Of a stretch of 64,000 nucleotides of DNA, positions 44,166 to 53,525 are shown piece after piece. The notes beneath the pieces were generated by a model, which was given only the letters and a program-made list of their open reading frames with translations, was not told the origin of the DNA and ran no database searches. Numbering within the stretch: position 1 is the stretch's first letter; each line of letters begins with the position of its first letter. The stretch lies in assembly GCA_937981765.1 (NCBI GenBank), contig CALJOM010000002.1, forward strand, positions 310,001-374,000. The letters run 5' to 3'. The position numbers and the translations under genes were made by a program. This DNA is from an uncultured Bacteroidales bacterium (GTDB lineage Bacteria; Bacteroidota; Bacteroidia; Bacteroidales; Salinivirgaceae).

Positions 44166-44265
44166 CATGTATCAACAAAAACGATTATTTACTAACTTCG
44201 CGAGGCAAAATGGCTGATTTAATAAACCCCTAAAGTAAAACTAAAACCCTTATAATTTAAACTGT

Positions 44266-47200
44266 ATGGCAATTGTAACTAAAATACTAGAGTTGTTTTT
44301 AGGCTCCAAAGCAAAACGAGATATTGCAGAAATAACCCCTTACGTACTAAAAACTAATGAAATCTTCGATACCCTTTCAACGCTCTCCAACGACGAACTT
44401 CGTGAACGGAGTGCAAATCTGCGCAAGATGGTTCAAGATTACGTAAAAGAGGAAAAAGAAGAGATTCAGCGATTACGCCAAATACTCGACGAACTCCAAA
44501 TAGAAGTTGAAAAGCGCGAAGAATACTACAATCGCATCGATGAACTGGAGAAAATTATCGATAAAAAATATCAGGAAATCCTTGATAAAATACTTCCGGA
44601 ATCCTTTGCTATAGTAAAAGAAACAGCTCGTCGTTTTAAAGAAAATGAAACAATCATCGTTACTGCTACTGACTTCGACCGTACACTTTCTGTCACCAAA
44701 GATTTTGTAAAAATCGAAGGTAATAAGGCCATTTATAAGAATGAATGGATGTCGGGCGGAAATCTTCAAAAATGGGACATGGTACACTACGATGTCCAGC
44801 TTATAGGTGGTGTTGCCTTACATAAAGGGAAAATTGCCGAAATGGCTACCGGAGAAGGAAAAACTCTTGTAGCCACACTGCCCGTTTTCCTGAATGCCCT
44901 TACAGGAGAAGGAGTACATGTAGTTACCGTTAACGATTATCTTGCAAAACGCGACGCTGAATGGATGGGGCCAATCTACATGTTCCATGGCCTTTCCGTA
45001 GATTGTATCGATAAATATCAGCCCCATACTCCCGAACGTCGTAGTGCCTATGAATGCGATATAACCTTTGGCACCAATAACGAATTCGGCTTCGATTATC
45101 TTCGTGATAATATGGCACTTAGCCCTGAAGAACTAGTTCAACGTAAACACAATTACGCCATTGTCGATGAGGTTGACTCGGTATTGATCGACGATGCACG
45201 AACACCTCTCATCATTTCAGGGCCGGTACCCAAAGGCGAAGATCAGCTCTTTAATGAATTTAAACCTGTTGTTGAAAAACTCTATAATGCCCAGAGAAAT
45301 TTGGTAACCCAGATTTTAACAGATGCTAGAAAATTAATTTCCGATGGCGATACCGAAAAAGGCGGATTGTTACTGCTTCGTGCCTACAAAGGTCTTCCAA
45401 AATATAAACCCTTAATCAAATTCTTGTCGGAACAAGGCATAAAATCGCTACTGCTAAAGACAGAAAATTTTTATATGCAGGATAACAACCGAAACATGCA
45501 TCAGGTAACCGATGAGCTTTACTTTGTGATCGACGAGAAATTAAACTCCATTGACCTAACCGATAAAGGACTCGATTTTCTTGCAAACCTGGTTTCCGAT
45601 CCCAAATTTTTTATTCTGCCCGATGTGGGGAGTGAAATAGCAGAAATCGAACGTGCCGAAATAAGCATTCAGGAAAAGCTCAATCGTAAAGACAAATTGA
45701 TGCAAGAATTCAGCATCAAATCGGAAAGAGTTCATACGGTTAACCAACTTTTAAAAGCCTATGCGCTTTTTGAAAAAGATGTTGAGTACGTAATAGTTGA
45801 TAACAAAGTAAAAATTGTCGATGAGCAAACCGGCCGTATTATGGAAGGACGTCGTTATAGCGACGGATTACACCAGGCAATAGAAGCTAAGGAAAATGTT
45901 AAAGTTGAGGCAGCTACTCAGACGTTTGCAACCATAACCCTTCAAAATTACTTCCGGATGTATAAAAAGTTGGCCGGTATGACCGGTACTGCAGAAACGG
46001 AAGCCGGCGAATTCTGGGACATCTACAAACTCGATGTGGTGGTAATTCCAACCAACAAACCCGTTATCAGGCAAGATAAAGAGGATTTGGTTTACAAAAC
46101 AAAACGCGAAAAATATAACGCCGTTATAGAAGAAATTATCCGTTTGCGCGATGCCGGCAGGCCTGTACTTGTGGGTACCACCTCGGTAGAAGTATCGGAA
46201 CTGCTAAGCCGAATGTTGAAACTTCGAGGAGTACGTCACAATGTTCTAAACGCTAAATTGCATCAAAAGGAGGCGGAAATTGTTGCCGAAGCCGGTAAGT
46301 CGAGGACAGTAACCATTGCAACGAACATGGCTGGTCGTGGTACCGACATTAAGTTGTCGGACGAGGTTCGGCAGGCAGGAGGGTTGGCTATCATAGGTAC
46401 CGAACGGCACGAATCAAGACGGGTTGACCGTCAGCTTCGTGGACGATCTGGCCGTCAAGGCGATCCAGGGTCTTCACAATTTTTTGTGTCGCTGGAAGAT
46501 GACCTTATGCGACTTTTCGGTTCTGATCGTATCGCTCGAATGATGGACCGTCTTGGATTAAAAGAAGGCGAAGTAATTCAACACCGGATGATCACTAAAT
46601 CCATTGAGCGGGCTCAAAAAAAAGTAGAAGAAAACAACTTTGGAATTCGTAAACGTCTGCTCGAATACGACGACGTGATGAATTCCCAACGCGATGTTAT
46701 CTACCGCAAACGTCGTCATGCCCTTTTTGGAGAACGAATTCAGGTGGATGTAATGAATATGATGAAAGCCCTTTGTGAGGATTTCGTTGATACACACCAC
46801 GGATCTTTGAGTTTTAATGAGTTTTGTTACGAATTAATCCGAACCCTTACCATAGAGCCAAATTTCACGGAAGAGTTTTATTTAAGAGAATCGCCCGAGA
46901 AAATCATTAAAAAGGTGGAGGAATCTTTGTTTGAGAAATATCATCGTAAACAACAACAACTTATTGCACAGACTCTTCCAGTAATTAAGGATGTCTATGA
47001 GCGCCAAGGACAACAGTATAAAAATATTGTTATTCCAATTACCGATGGTTATAGAGTGTATCAGGTAATAACCAATCTCGAAAGAGCTGTAAAAACTCAA
47101 GGTGCGGAGGTTGTCCGATCAGTAGAAAAATTTATTTCCTTATTAGTAATTGATGAAAGCTGGAAAGAACATTTACGGGAGCTTGACGACCTGAAAACAT

Positions 47201-47529
47201 CTGTGCAAAACGCCACTTATGAACAAAAAGACCCGTTGCTCATCTATAAATTCGAATCGTTTGAGTTATTTAGAAAGCTCATCGATAAAATCAATCGTGA
47301 GGTAGTTTCAATTTTGTTGAAGGCCTATATACCAAATCAACAGCCCGAAAACATTCGAGAAGCCGAACAACGACGCACAGATTACAGTAAAATGAACGCT
47401 GGACGTAGCGACCTCGGCCCCCAGAAGCCTACAGGTCCGATTAGAGTTGAACCACGTATAGGAAGAAACGATCCTTGTCCTTGCGGGAGTGGTAAAAAAT
47501 ATAAACAATGTCATGGTAAAAGCATCTAA
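44266..47529 (+). CDS. secA: Preprotein translocase ATPase SecA
   Basis: A 1087-residue SecA that drives secretory proteins through SecYEG. Walker A MATGEGKT lies at 193-200, with [13 protein letters not shown] and [15 protein letters not shown] (Walker B region), [12 protein letters not shown], and the second-domain [10 protein letters not shown]. The C-terminal SEC-C zinc motif has Cys1071, Cys1073, Cys1082 and His1083. It is longer than E. coli SecA (901) because of inserts after the N-terminal helix (charged coiled coil, about 50-110) and around residues 345-400, which are usual in Bacteroidota. A TAACTTCG near-match (44193-44200) may be its -7 box. Confidence 0.97.
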   Translation: MAIVTKILELFLGSKAKRDIAEITPYVLKTNEIFDTLSTLSNDELRERSANLRKMVQDYVKEEKEEIQRLRQILDELQIEVEKREEYYNRIDELEKIIDKKYQEILDKILPESFAIVKETARRFKENETIIVTATDFDRTLSVTKDFVKIEGNKAIYKNEWMSGGNLQKWDMVHYDVQLIGGVALHKGKIAEMATGEGKTLVATLPVFLNALTGEGVHVVTVNDYLAKRDAEWMGPIYMFHGLSVDCIDKYQPHTPERRSAYECDITFGTNNEFGFDYLRDNMALSPEELVQRKHNYAIVDEVDSVLIDDARTPLIISGPVPKGEDQLFNEFKPVVEKLYNAQRNLVTQILTDARKLISDGDTEKGGLLLLRAYKGLPKYKPLIKFLSEQGIKSLLLKTENFYMQDNNRNMHQVTDELYFVIDEKLNSIDLTDKGLDFLANLVSDPKFFILPDVGSEIAEIERAEISIQEKLNRKDKLMQEFSIKSERVHTVNQLLKAYALFEKDVEYVIVDNKVKIVDEQTGRIMEGRRYSDGLHQAIEAKENVKVEAATQTFATITLQNYFRMYKKLAGMTGTAETEAGEFWDIYKLDVVVIPTNKPVIRQDKEDLVYKTKREKYNAVIEEIIRLRDAGRPVLVGTTSVEVSELLSRMLKLRGVRHNVLNAKLHQKEAEIVAEAGKSRTVTIATNMAGRGTDIKLSDEVRQAGGLAIIGTERHESRRVDRQLRGRSGRQGDPGSSQFFVSLEDDLMRLFGSDRIARMMDRLGLKEGEVIQHRMITKSIERAQKKVEENNFGIRKRLLEYDDVMNSQRDVIYRKRRHALFGERIQVDVMNMMKALCEDFVDTHHGSLSFNEFCYELIRTLTIEPNFTEEFYLRESPEKIIKKVEESLFEKYHRKQQQLIAQTLPVIKDVYERQGQQYKNIVIPITDGYRVYQVITNLERAVKTQGAEVVRSVEKFISLLVIDESWKEHLRELDDLKTSVQNATYEQKDPLLIYKFESFELFRKLIDKINREVVSILLKAYIPNQQPENIREAEQRRTDYSKMNAGRSDLGPQKPTGPIRVEPRIGRNDPCPCGSGKKYKQCHGKSI

Positions 47530-48071
47530 TGGGAATATTCAGTAGCTTAAAAAACAGAATTGCTCGATCCAATCTGGCAAAATTAAAATCCCGCAAAGGA
47601 ATTCAACATGCCTTTGTGAATTGGGATAAAATATCTCATGTGGGTTTGGTTTGTAACGCAAGTGCCTTTAGGTCACAACGAGAAGTTGAAAGCATTGTAG
47701 AAGCATTTAACCGTAATGGTAAAAATGTTGAAGTGATGGTTTTCTCACCTTTTTCGTTAAAAAAATGGTCTTGGATACCATCGGGAATACCCTTCATATC
47801 GAAAGAAAATTTAACATGGAGCGGAATACCAAAACCTGAAACAGTAGTTTCATTTTTAAAACCTGAATACGATGCTATTTTTGTAATTGATTTTGACAAC
47901 ACTTTTCTTTCTGAGTGGTTTGGTACTTTATCTAAAGCAAAAGTTGTTGTAGCACCACTCCATGAAAACAATCAATGGGCAACGTTTATGATCGAAGCTC
48001 CCAAAAACGACATAAAAACCTTCATCGAACAATCAGTTCGCTATTTAAAAGTTATAAATCCCAATCAATAG
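47529..48071 (+). CDS. Conserved Bacteroidota protein of unknown function between secA and dapA
   Basis: A 180-residue cytosolic protein with a basic N-terminus ([20 protein letters not shown]) and a Rossmann-like alternation of strands (SHVGLVCNAS, VEVMVFSP, YDAIFVIDFDN, AKVVVAPL). I believe it is the DUF6913-type family, seen upstream of dapA in related genomes, but this is from memory. Its ATG overlaps the secA stop by one base, implying coupling, and dapA follows after 24 bases. Function is unknown; no catalytic motif stands out. Confidence 0.65.
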   Translation: MGIFSSLKNRIARSNLAKLKSRKGIQHAFVNWDKISHVGLVCNASAFRSQREVESIVEAFNRNGKNVEVMVFSPFSLKKWSWIPSGIPFISKENLTWSGIPKPETVVSFLKPEYDAIFVIDFDNTFLSEWFGTLSKAKVVVAPLHENNQWATFMIEAPKNDIKTFIEQSVRYLKVINPNQ

Positions 48072-48095
48072 AATACCTTTATGGAGGATCTAAAT

Positions 48096-48986
48096 ATGTA
48101 TTTTTCAAAAGATTTCGGATTAGGCACAGCGTTAATAACACCATTTACTCAAAATGGTGAGGTAGATTATAAGGCATTAAAACAACAAGTAGAATTTCAG
48201 ATAGAAAATGGAGTAAACTACCTTGTAGCTCTTGGTACAACCAGTGAGTCGGTTACTCTTTCGCGCCAGGAACGCGAGAAAGTAGTTCAGACCATTCTGG
48301 AGACAAATAACAACCGTTGCCCTGTAGTTGTTGGTGTAGGAGGTTATAATACTGCAGAAATCATAAAAACCATTCGCGAACTTCCAAAGGAAGTTCATGC
48401 CGTACTATCCGTCACACCATACTATAATAGGCCGTCGCAGGAGGGTTTGTATCAACATTATCGAGAAATTGCATTGTCTTGTGAAAAGCCCATAATCCTC
48501 TATAATGTACCATCAAGAACCTCTGTAAACCTGCTGTCACAAACCACCCTTCGTTTGGCTTACGATTTCAGTAATATTGTTGCAGTTAAGGAAGCTTCGG
48601 GAGTAATGAGCCAAATTATGGAAATTATCCGTCAAAAACCACAAAAGTTTCAGGTTTTATCCGGCGACGACGCAATAGCATTTCCACTGATGACCGCTGG
48701 AGCCAATGGCTTAATTTCTGTTATTGGAAATGCATTTCCACAGCAAATGTCTGATTTAATTCAAAAATCGCTCGAAGGAGACTATCAAACAGCCAGAAAG
48801 ATACACTATCAGCTATTGCCTCTGATAATGGCCATTTTTGAAGATGGGAATCCTGCAGGTGTGAAAAAATTAATGAGTCTTCAAGGAAGAATTATTAATA
48901 AATTACGACTTCCCTTGGTACCTGTAAACCAAACGGTAGCTGAGAAAATCGAAACTCTGTTAAAGCAGCTATCTTTCGATAAATAG
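48096..48986 (+). CDS. dapA: 4-hydroxy-tetrahydrodipicolinate synthase
   Basis: A 296-residue TIM-barrel aldolase that condenses pyruvate with aspartate semialdehyde, the first committed step to lysine and meso-diaminopimelate. The Schiff-base Lys165 is in VAVKEASG, the catalytic Tyr in ILYNVPSRT, and the substrate loop LGTTSESVTL has Ser where many have Gly. I choose ATG 48096 because GGAGG at 48083-48087 sits 8 bases upstream of it; an in-frame ATG at 48081 would add five residues. It is the third gene of the secA unit. Confidence 0.93.
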   Translation: MYFSKDFGLGTALITPFTQNGEVDYKALKQQVEFQIENGVNYLVALGTTSESVTLSRQEREKVVQTILETNNNRCPVVVGVGGYNTAEIIKTIRELPKEVHAVLSVTPYYNRPSQEGLYQHYREIALSCEKPIILYNVPSRTSVNLLSQTTLRLAYDFSNIVAVKEASGVMSQIMEIIRQKPQKFQVLSGDDAIAFPLMTAGANGLISVIGNAFPQQMSDLIQKSLEGDYQTARKIHYQLLPLIMAIFEDGNPAGVKKLMSLQGRIINKLRLPLVPVNQTVAEKIETLLKQLSFDK

Positions 48987-49032
48987 TTTAAGACAAAAAA
49001 TGTTAAAAATTTCTTATTTTAACCTTTAGCGC

Positions 49033-49062
49033 TTGCAAATTTTAGACGAATAACTATTTTTG
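49033..49062 (+). promoter_or_regulatory. Bacteroidota promoter for the ECF sigma gene
   Basis: TTG (49033-49035), 19-base spacer, TATTTTTG (49055-49062). It implies a leader of about 70 bases before the ATG at 49138. Confidence 0.65.
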
Positions 49063-49137
49063 CAAAAGTTTAACTAATAAAAAAGGAGGTTTTATCGGAG
49101 CATATCTACGCTGAACACTTTTTAAATAGATTGTACA

Positions 49138-49719
49138 ATGAAGATGGCTCAGCTAACGGATCATGATCTGATAAAACTGTATTTATCAGGGAACCATAAC
49201 GCTATTCAGGAACTGATAGATAGACACAAAGATAAGGTTTACACCTATCTTTTGAAACTCACCAAAGACAAAGATTTAGCTGAAGATTTTTTTCAGGAAA
49301 CATTTTATAAGGCTGTAAAATCGCTCAAAGAAGATCGCTATCAGGAAGATGGGCGCTTTATCGGGTGGGTTTTGCGCATAGCACATAACTTGGTAATCGA
49401 TTATTACCGCCGAAAGAAAAATATGCAGTTGGTAATGCAGGAAGAGGGTAAGCCCGACATTTTCAACAAGGCGAAAAATTATGACACTTCGGTTGAGGAA
49501 ACAATAATTTCCACACAGGTTAACAAAAAACTTAAAAAGTTGATAGCTCAACTTCCAGAAGAACAAAGAGAAGTGGTAATAATGCGCCATTACTTTAATA
49601 TGAGTTTTAAAGAAATAGCCGAAGTTACTAACGTAAGTATCAATACAGCCTTAGGAAGGATGCGTTATGCCTTGATTAATATGCGAAAGATGATCAAGGA
49701 AAATGCTGTTCAACTTTAA
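49138..49719 (+). CDS. ECF-type RNA polymerase sigma factor
   Basis: A 193-residue extracytoplasmic-function sigma factor. Region 2 (about 12-80) has LAEDFFQETFYKAVKSL and FIGWVLRIAHNLVIDYYRR for -10 contact and core binding. Region 4 (about 135-185) has LPEEQREVVIMRHY and the helix-turn-helix FKEIAEVTNVSINTALGRMR. No anti-sigma factor gene follows; the next gene is a 64-residue basic protein. It may therefore be controlled by level rather than by sequestration. A GGAGG lies 49 bases before the ATG and cannot serve this start. Confidence 0.92.
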   Translation: MKMAQLTDHDLIKLYLSGNHNAIQELIDRHKDKVYTYLLKLTKDKDLAEDFFQETFYKAVKSLKEDRYQEDGRFIGWVLRIAHNLVIDYYRRKKNMQLVMQEEGKPDIFNKAKNYDTSVEETIISTQVNKKLKKLIAQLPEEQREVVIMRHYFNMSFKEIAEVTNVSINTALGRMRYALINMRKMIKENAVQL

Positions 49720-49752
49720 AAAAATCTAAAAGAATTACAATTTTTGATTTTC

Positions 49753-49780
49753 ATAGGCGTTTATTGAAAAAAGCGCCTAT
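49753..49780 (+). promoter_or_regulatory. Hairpin that buries the start codon of the 64-residue gene
   Basis: ATAGGCG (49753-49759) pairs perfectly with CGCCTAT (49774-49780), 14-base loop. The A and U of the ATG at 49779 are in the right arm. It could close the start site or be a weak sigma-gene terminator. Confidence 0.4.
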
Positions 49781-49973
49781 GAAAAATTTTTCCACATTTG
49801 TACGTCTTAAAAAACTTACACCGCGTCGTTTTTTGCAATTAGTGGCTAAGGGGCAAATTAAGTTACAAAGTCCCAATGCGCGAACAATACAAAAAACAAT
49901 GAGTAAAATAGCGTCGCTAAAAGAAAAGGTAAAGGATCAGAAAGGGCCACAGTTCCATATTACGATTTTATAA
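49779..49973 (+). CDS. Small basic protein of unknown function after the ECF sigma gene
   Basis: A 64-residue, Lys/Arg-rich protein (MKNFSTFVRLKKLTPRRFLQLVAKGQ..., ending QFHITIL). It has no signal or membrane segment; its charge suggests nucleic-acid or ribosome contact. It follows the sigma gene by 59 bases and ends 2 bases before the opposing thioesterase stop. A TTG start at 49764 would add five residues. Coding status rests on the open frame and the tight packing, so it is moderately sure. Confidence 0.5.
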   Translation: MKNFSTFVRLKKLTPRRFLQLVAKGQIKLQSPNARTIQKTMSKIASLKEKVKDQKGPQFHITIL

Positions 49974-49975
49974 CC

Positions 49976-50734
49976 CTATCTTTTCTGAAATCGGGCAAAC
50001 ATTGTTGTTGCACAACTTTGTGTGTTGATATTAATGATGTTGCAACGAAATCCTGCTTCGGTTCTACCAATTTCTTCACGAATTTGAAGTTCCAGTTGTT
50101 CATTCAGCTTTGTCTCGTGGTGATAATTAATCACTAAATCAGTTAATAGATGATTTTCTAAAAATAGCGGATCAAGACAGTCGTAAAACCATTCGATATA
50201 TTTTGTGTTGTTAGTATGACCAAAAACATCCACGGCAGAATAGGGCACCTTTAAGCTAATTCGGCTATCATTTTCCTCGATTTTGAAGGGTTTTATACGT
50301 TCGGGGTCGGCAATATTGACTTTTAACTCTGGTAGATGTGGAAAAATTGATGCAAAATCCTGAGTATTCCCAATTTCTCGTTTTACCGTGTCTACAATTA
50401 CCCAACCTGTACGAACCGAAGCGAAAATGTTATTGAAGTTATCTTTAAAAACAGTGTCGCGGTAGGAGAGAATGCGGTCGGTATGAGACACCCATGTTTC
50501 AATAGTTATCGAATCTTTTACTTTGGGAACATCAAAGATTTTGAATCGAATTCTGGAAATCATCCAGGCAATACCTTTATCTTTTAAATCGTAATATCCA
50601 ACACCGAACTGTGAGGCATGTGCTTCTGCAATTTCCTGAACATGAATACCTAATGACCATGGAAAGATTCTTCCGTGTGAATCGATTTCGCAGAATTTAA
50701 TTGTGTGATGATTGCAAAATATACTATGATTCAT
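49976..50734 (-). CDS. Acyl-ACP thioesterase (FatA/FatB-like)
   Basis: A 252-residue double hot-dog enzyme that releases fatty acids from acyl-carrier protein. The N-terminal hot dog has CEIDSHGRIFPWSLGIHVQE, and the second carries the catalytic line DVFGHTNNTKYIEWFYD with the Asp/His/Asn set seen in plant-type and bacterial thioesterases. It would set chain length or produce free fatty acids for membrane lipids. It is transcribed alone, divergently from the porin-like gene. Confidence 0.85.
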   Translation of the reverse strand: MNHSIFCNHHTIKFCEIDSHGRIFPWSLGIHVQEIAEAHASQFGVGYYDLKDKGIAWMISRIRFKIFDVPKVKDSITIETWVSHTDRILSYRDTVFKDNFNNIFASVRTGWVIVDTVKREIGNTQDFASIFPHLPELKVNIADPERIKPFKIEENDSRISLKVPYSAVDVFGHTNNTKYIEWFYDCLDPLFLENHLLTDLVINYHHETKLNEQLELQIREEIGRTEAGFRCNIININTQSCATTMFARFQKR

Positions 50735-50796
50735 AGCTATTACCTATTATTTTATTCATTGAATAGCGGTGTTGTAAAATTACAAAGATTTTTAGC

Positions 50797-50804
50797 TATT
50801 TTTG
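50797..50804 (+). promoter_or_regulatory. Bacteroidota -7 box (TATTTTTG) upstream of the porin-like gene
   Basis: A perfect TAnnTTTG match with TTG about 22 bases upstream (50772-50774). It lies 96 bases before the ATG at 50901, giving a long leader. Confidence 0.45.
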
Positions 50805-50900
50805 ACCATTAAAGATACAGTTCAACCTTTTTTAATGGCTTGCAACCGTTTATTTTTAGTTTTTCGACACCGTTATTTGGTGGAATTTGTTTATTTACCT

Positions 50901-51887
50901 ATGAGGCGATTGCTAACCTTGTTTTTTCTATCCGGCTGTTTTTTTCTTAAGGCCCAAACTGACACTTTTAAGAATTCTTTTGACACAAAGATTGAAGGAA
51001 CCATTTTTTTTAACTACCATTCGGATTTTGGCGTAGGGTACAACGAATTCGAAGTAAACAGGGCCTATTTGGGTGCTTCCAGAAAGTTGGATTCAATTTG
51101 GACAACTACACTATTAATTGACATTGGAAGCCCCGACGAAGTGTCGGTTTTTGCTCAACAACGCAGATATGCCTACTTCCGTAAAGTATCAATTGAAGGA
51201 AAATTCGGAAATTATTCTGTTTTTACCGGAATTATTGATATGAATACCTATCGAGAAAGCGAAAAACTTTGGGGCAAACGTTATCTATATAAATCAATGC
51301 AGGATGAATTCCGATTTGGTGTTTCTGCCGATCTGGGGATTGGCTTTGAATATCACATTCTGGATTTTTTTTCAGTTGATGTTTTGCTGGTTAACGGAAA
51401 GGGTTATAACCAGATTCAATCAGATAACACGTTTAAACTAGCCTCTGGGGTTAGTTGGTTTGGAACCACCCCGTTTATTATTAGGATATATGCCGATGCT
51501 ATGAGAAAAAGCCTAACCACCATCAATTCAAATTTGTTGGTTGGAATAAAAACCAAAAGAGTTAAATCTGCATTTGAATTGGCCTTTCGAACCAACGATA
51601 AATATCGTAAAAACTTCAACAGGTATGGGTATAGCTTATTCCTAACCTACGAAATAACTCCGAAAGTGAATATCTTTACTCGATACGACTATCGGTGGAG
51701 TAATAAACTTCCCGAAAGTGAATTTCCATGGGATTTGCGAAACGATGGTTCGGCCATGATAGGAGGTGTTGAATATGTTATTCACAAGCATATACGTGCC
51801 TCGTTGAATTATCAGGATTGGGTACCGTATGCAAAAAATTTACCAGATCGGAGATATCTATATTGTAATGTGGAAGTTAAATTTTAA
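50901..51887 (+). CDS. Porin-like outer-membrane beta-barrel protein
   Basis: A 328-residue exported protein (signal MRRLLTLFFLSGCFFLKAQ). The mature chain is a series of amphipathic strands ending in aromatic residues and closes with CNVEVKF, the C-terminal Phe typical of outer-membrane barrels. KIEGTIFFNYHSDFGVGYNEFEVNRAYLG resembles the start of phosphate-selective (OprO/OprP-like) porins. The start is set by the signal peptide; the frame is open upstream to 50802. The beta-helix lipoprotein gene begins 9 bases after its stop. Confidence 0.65.
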   Translation: MRRLLTLFFLSGCFFLKAQTDTFKNSFDTKIEGTIFFNYHSDFGVGYNEFEVNRAYLGASRKLDSIWTTTLLIDIGSPDEVSVFAQQRRYAYFRKVSIEGKFGNYSVFTGIIDMNTYRESEKLWGKRYLYKSMQDEFRFGVSADLGIGFEYHILDFFSVDVLLVNGKGYNQIQSDNTFKLASGVSWFGTTPFIIRIYADAMRKSLTTINSNLLVGIKTKRVKSAFELAFRTNDKYRKNFNRYGYSLFLTYEITPKVNIFTRYDYRWSNKLPESEFPWDLRNDGSAMIGGVEYVIHKHIRASLNYQDWVPYAKNLPDRRYLYCNVEVKF

Positions 51888-51896
51888 TTACAAGCA

Positions 51897-53240
51897 ATGG
51901 GGAATACATTTTTGTGTAGAAAGGTTCGATGGTTTTGCATTTTAATAGTAATTATTCATCTGATATCTTGTCGAAAAGGACCCTATGAAATTCCGGCCGA
52001 TGTTTTATTAACCGATGGTGGAATAAGCGGGGATGTTATTGTTCTTAAAAAAGGTATTAATTATTATCTTCTAGGTAAAGTGTTCATTAATGAAACGCAA
52101 ACTTTGATTATTGAGCCAGGGGTTGTTATTCGAGCTAAAATCGGGCAGGGATCCAACGCTAGTGCGCTAATAATTTCTCGAGGTGCAAAAATATTGGCTG
52201 AAGGATCCCCTCAAAATCCGATAATTTTTACCGTTGAAGGTGATGATCTTAATGGCTCTATATCTCCAAAAAATCGGGGTCTTTGGGGAGGTATTATTAT
52301 TTTAGGCAATGCACCGGTTAATACCGTAAGTGGTGAATCGTTTGTAGAAGGTTTACCTGAAACCGATCCAAGAGGTTTGTTTGGAGGAGATAGAATTGAT
52401 GATAATTCGGGTATTTTGCGTTATGTATCCATTCGACATGGGGGAGCTAATATTGGAGAGGATAACGAAATTAATGGATTAACTTTAGCAGGGGTAGGCA
52501 ATAAAACTATAGTTGAATTCGTTGAAATTTTTTCAAACTCTGATGACGGAATTGAAATTTTTGGAGGAACAGTTAACCTCAAAAATATTGTTGTGGCGTT
52601 TTGTGGTGATGATGCCATTGATGTTGACTATGGTTACAATGGTAATATTCAACATGTGTTCGCTGTTCAAGACATTGGTTTTGGCGATAAGATTATTGAA
52701 TCCAATGAGTCTTTTTACAATATTCTTCCTTATACAAAACCAGTAATTTTAAATGGAACCTTTGTGGGAAGGGGGCCGTTGATTCAAAATACTTCCATTT
52801 CATGTTTTGGTGCCGGTGGGGTAAGTGTTTATAATTCAATTTTTTTAAATCAACACACTGGTATTAAAATAGAAGCATCTACCAATATTTTTTCATCGTT
52901 CAATCGGCTAAAACGAAATGAGTTTGAGTTCAGAGGGAACATTTTTTGGAACGTTGCTGCCAACAATTTCCAAAATCTGTTATCAGTTGTTGGATCTATT
53001 TCGGCGGACGATGGTGAGTTTATCGACAATTATTTGCTTTCCCGAAATAATCTGATTTTTAATCCGCATATTCAAATTGAATTTGATCGTACTAATCCTA
53101 TCCCAAGCCAAAACCTTCCTGAGCCTGTACCATTAAACATTTCCGGAATAGAAACAACCAATTACGTTGGTGCTTTTGGAAGCGATTTGTGGATAAGAGA
53201 TTGGACAGCTCTCTATAAATACGGATTTATACTCTATTGA
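51897..53240 (+). CDS. Beta-helix lipoprotein paired with the porin-like gene
   Basis: A 447-residue lipoprotein (VIIHLISCRKG, Cys25). The body is rich in short repeating strands with Gly/Asn turns (GVVIRAKIGQGSNASALIIS, VEIFSNSDDGIEIFGG, DDAIDVDYGYNGNI), the pattern of a right-handed parallel beta-helix. No polysaccharide-lyase motif is clear. Proteins of this kind often sit beside outer-membrane barrels in Bacteroidota. It probably forms a surface or periplasmic partner of the upstream barrel, which is inference from the 9-base spacing. Confidence 0.65.
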   Translation: MGNTFLCRKVRWFCILIVIIHLISCRKGPYEIPADVLLTDGGISGDVIVLKKGINYYLLGKVFINETQTLIIEPGVVIRAKIGQGSNASALIISRGAKILAEGSPQNPIIFTVEGDDLNGSISPKNRGLWGGIIILGNAPVNTVSGESFVEGLPETDPRGLFGGDRIDDNSGILRYVSIRHGGANIGEDNEINGLTLAGVGNKTIVEFVEIFSNSDDGIEIFGGTVNLKNIVVAFCGDDAIDVDYGYNGNIQHVFAVQDIGFGDKIIESNESFYNILPYTKPVILNGTFVGRGPLIQNTSISCFGAGGVSVYNSIFLNQHTGIKIEASTNIFSSFNRLKRNEFEFRGNIFWNVAANNFQNLLSVVGSISADDGEFIDNYLLSRNNLIFNPHIQIEFDRTNPIPSQNLPEPVPLNISGIETTNYVGAFGSDLWIRDWTALYKYGFILY

Positions 53241-53294
53241 GTATTCTGTTTAGGGAAATTAGGCTTTTACAATATAGCGTTGTGTACCGCAAAA

Positions 53295-53319
53295 AACAAA
53301 AAAGGAGGATTTCTCCTCC
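53295..53319 (-). terminator. Terminator after tRNA-Val
   Basis: GGAGGA (53304-53309) pairs with TCCTCC (53314-53319), 4-base loop. On the minus strand a T-rich tail follows. Confidence 0.8.
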
Positions 53320-53325
53320 ATTGGG

Positions 53326-53400
53326 TGGGCGGTGAGGGAGTTGAACCCCCGACCCCCTGCTTGTAAGGCAGGTGCTCTGAACCAACTGAGCTAACCGCCC
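53326..53400 (-). tRNA. tRNA-Val (anticodon TAC)
   Basis: Read on the minus strand, 75 bases fold as a full cloverleaf. The acceptor GGGCGGT/ACCGCCC is closed; the D arm is GCTC/GAGC; the anticodon arm is CCTGC-CTTACAA-GCAGG with TAC at 34-36; the T arm has GGGGG-TTCAACT-CCCTC with one G-U pair; the discriminator is A. The 3' CCA is not encoded (the genome reads CCC after the discriminator). It stands alone with its own terminator. Confidence 0.96.
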
Positions 53401-53525
53401 CGATTCTGTTTTGTGTTGCAAAGATACGGAGTTTCCCTCAATCCACAAATTTTTTGAGTAAAAAAATTAAGTAAAAGTGTAATTTTATTTTTTTGTGACA
53501 AGATAATAAAAAGACTATCAGTTAT

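Noticed and set aside
53227-53448. Minus-strand open frame across the tRNA-Val locus
   Set aside because: It covers a complete tRNA cloverleaf and its terminator, so it is not coding.
53226-53525. A second tRNA or other small RNA around tRNA-Val
   Set aside because: Only one cloverleaf can be folded; the 125 bases upstream on the minus strand are A/T-rich with no stable structure.
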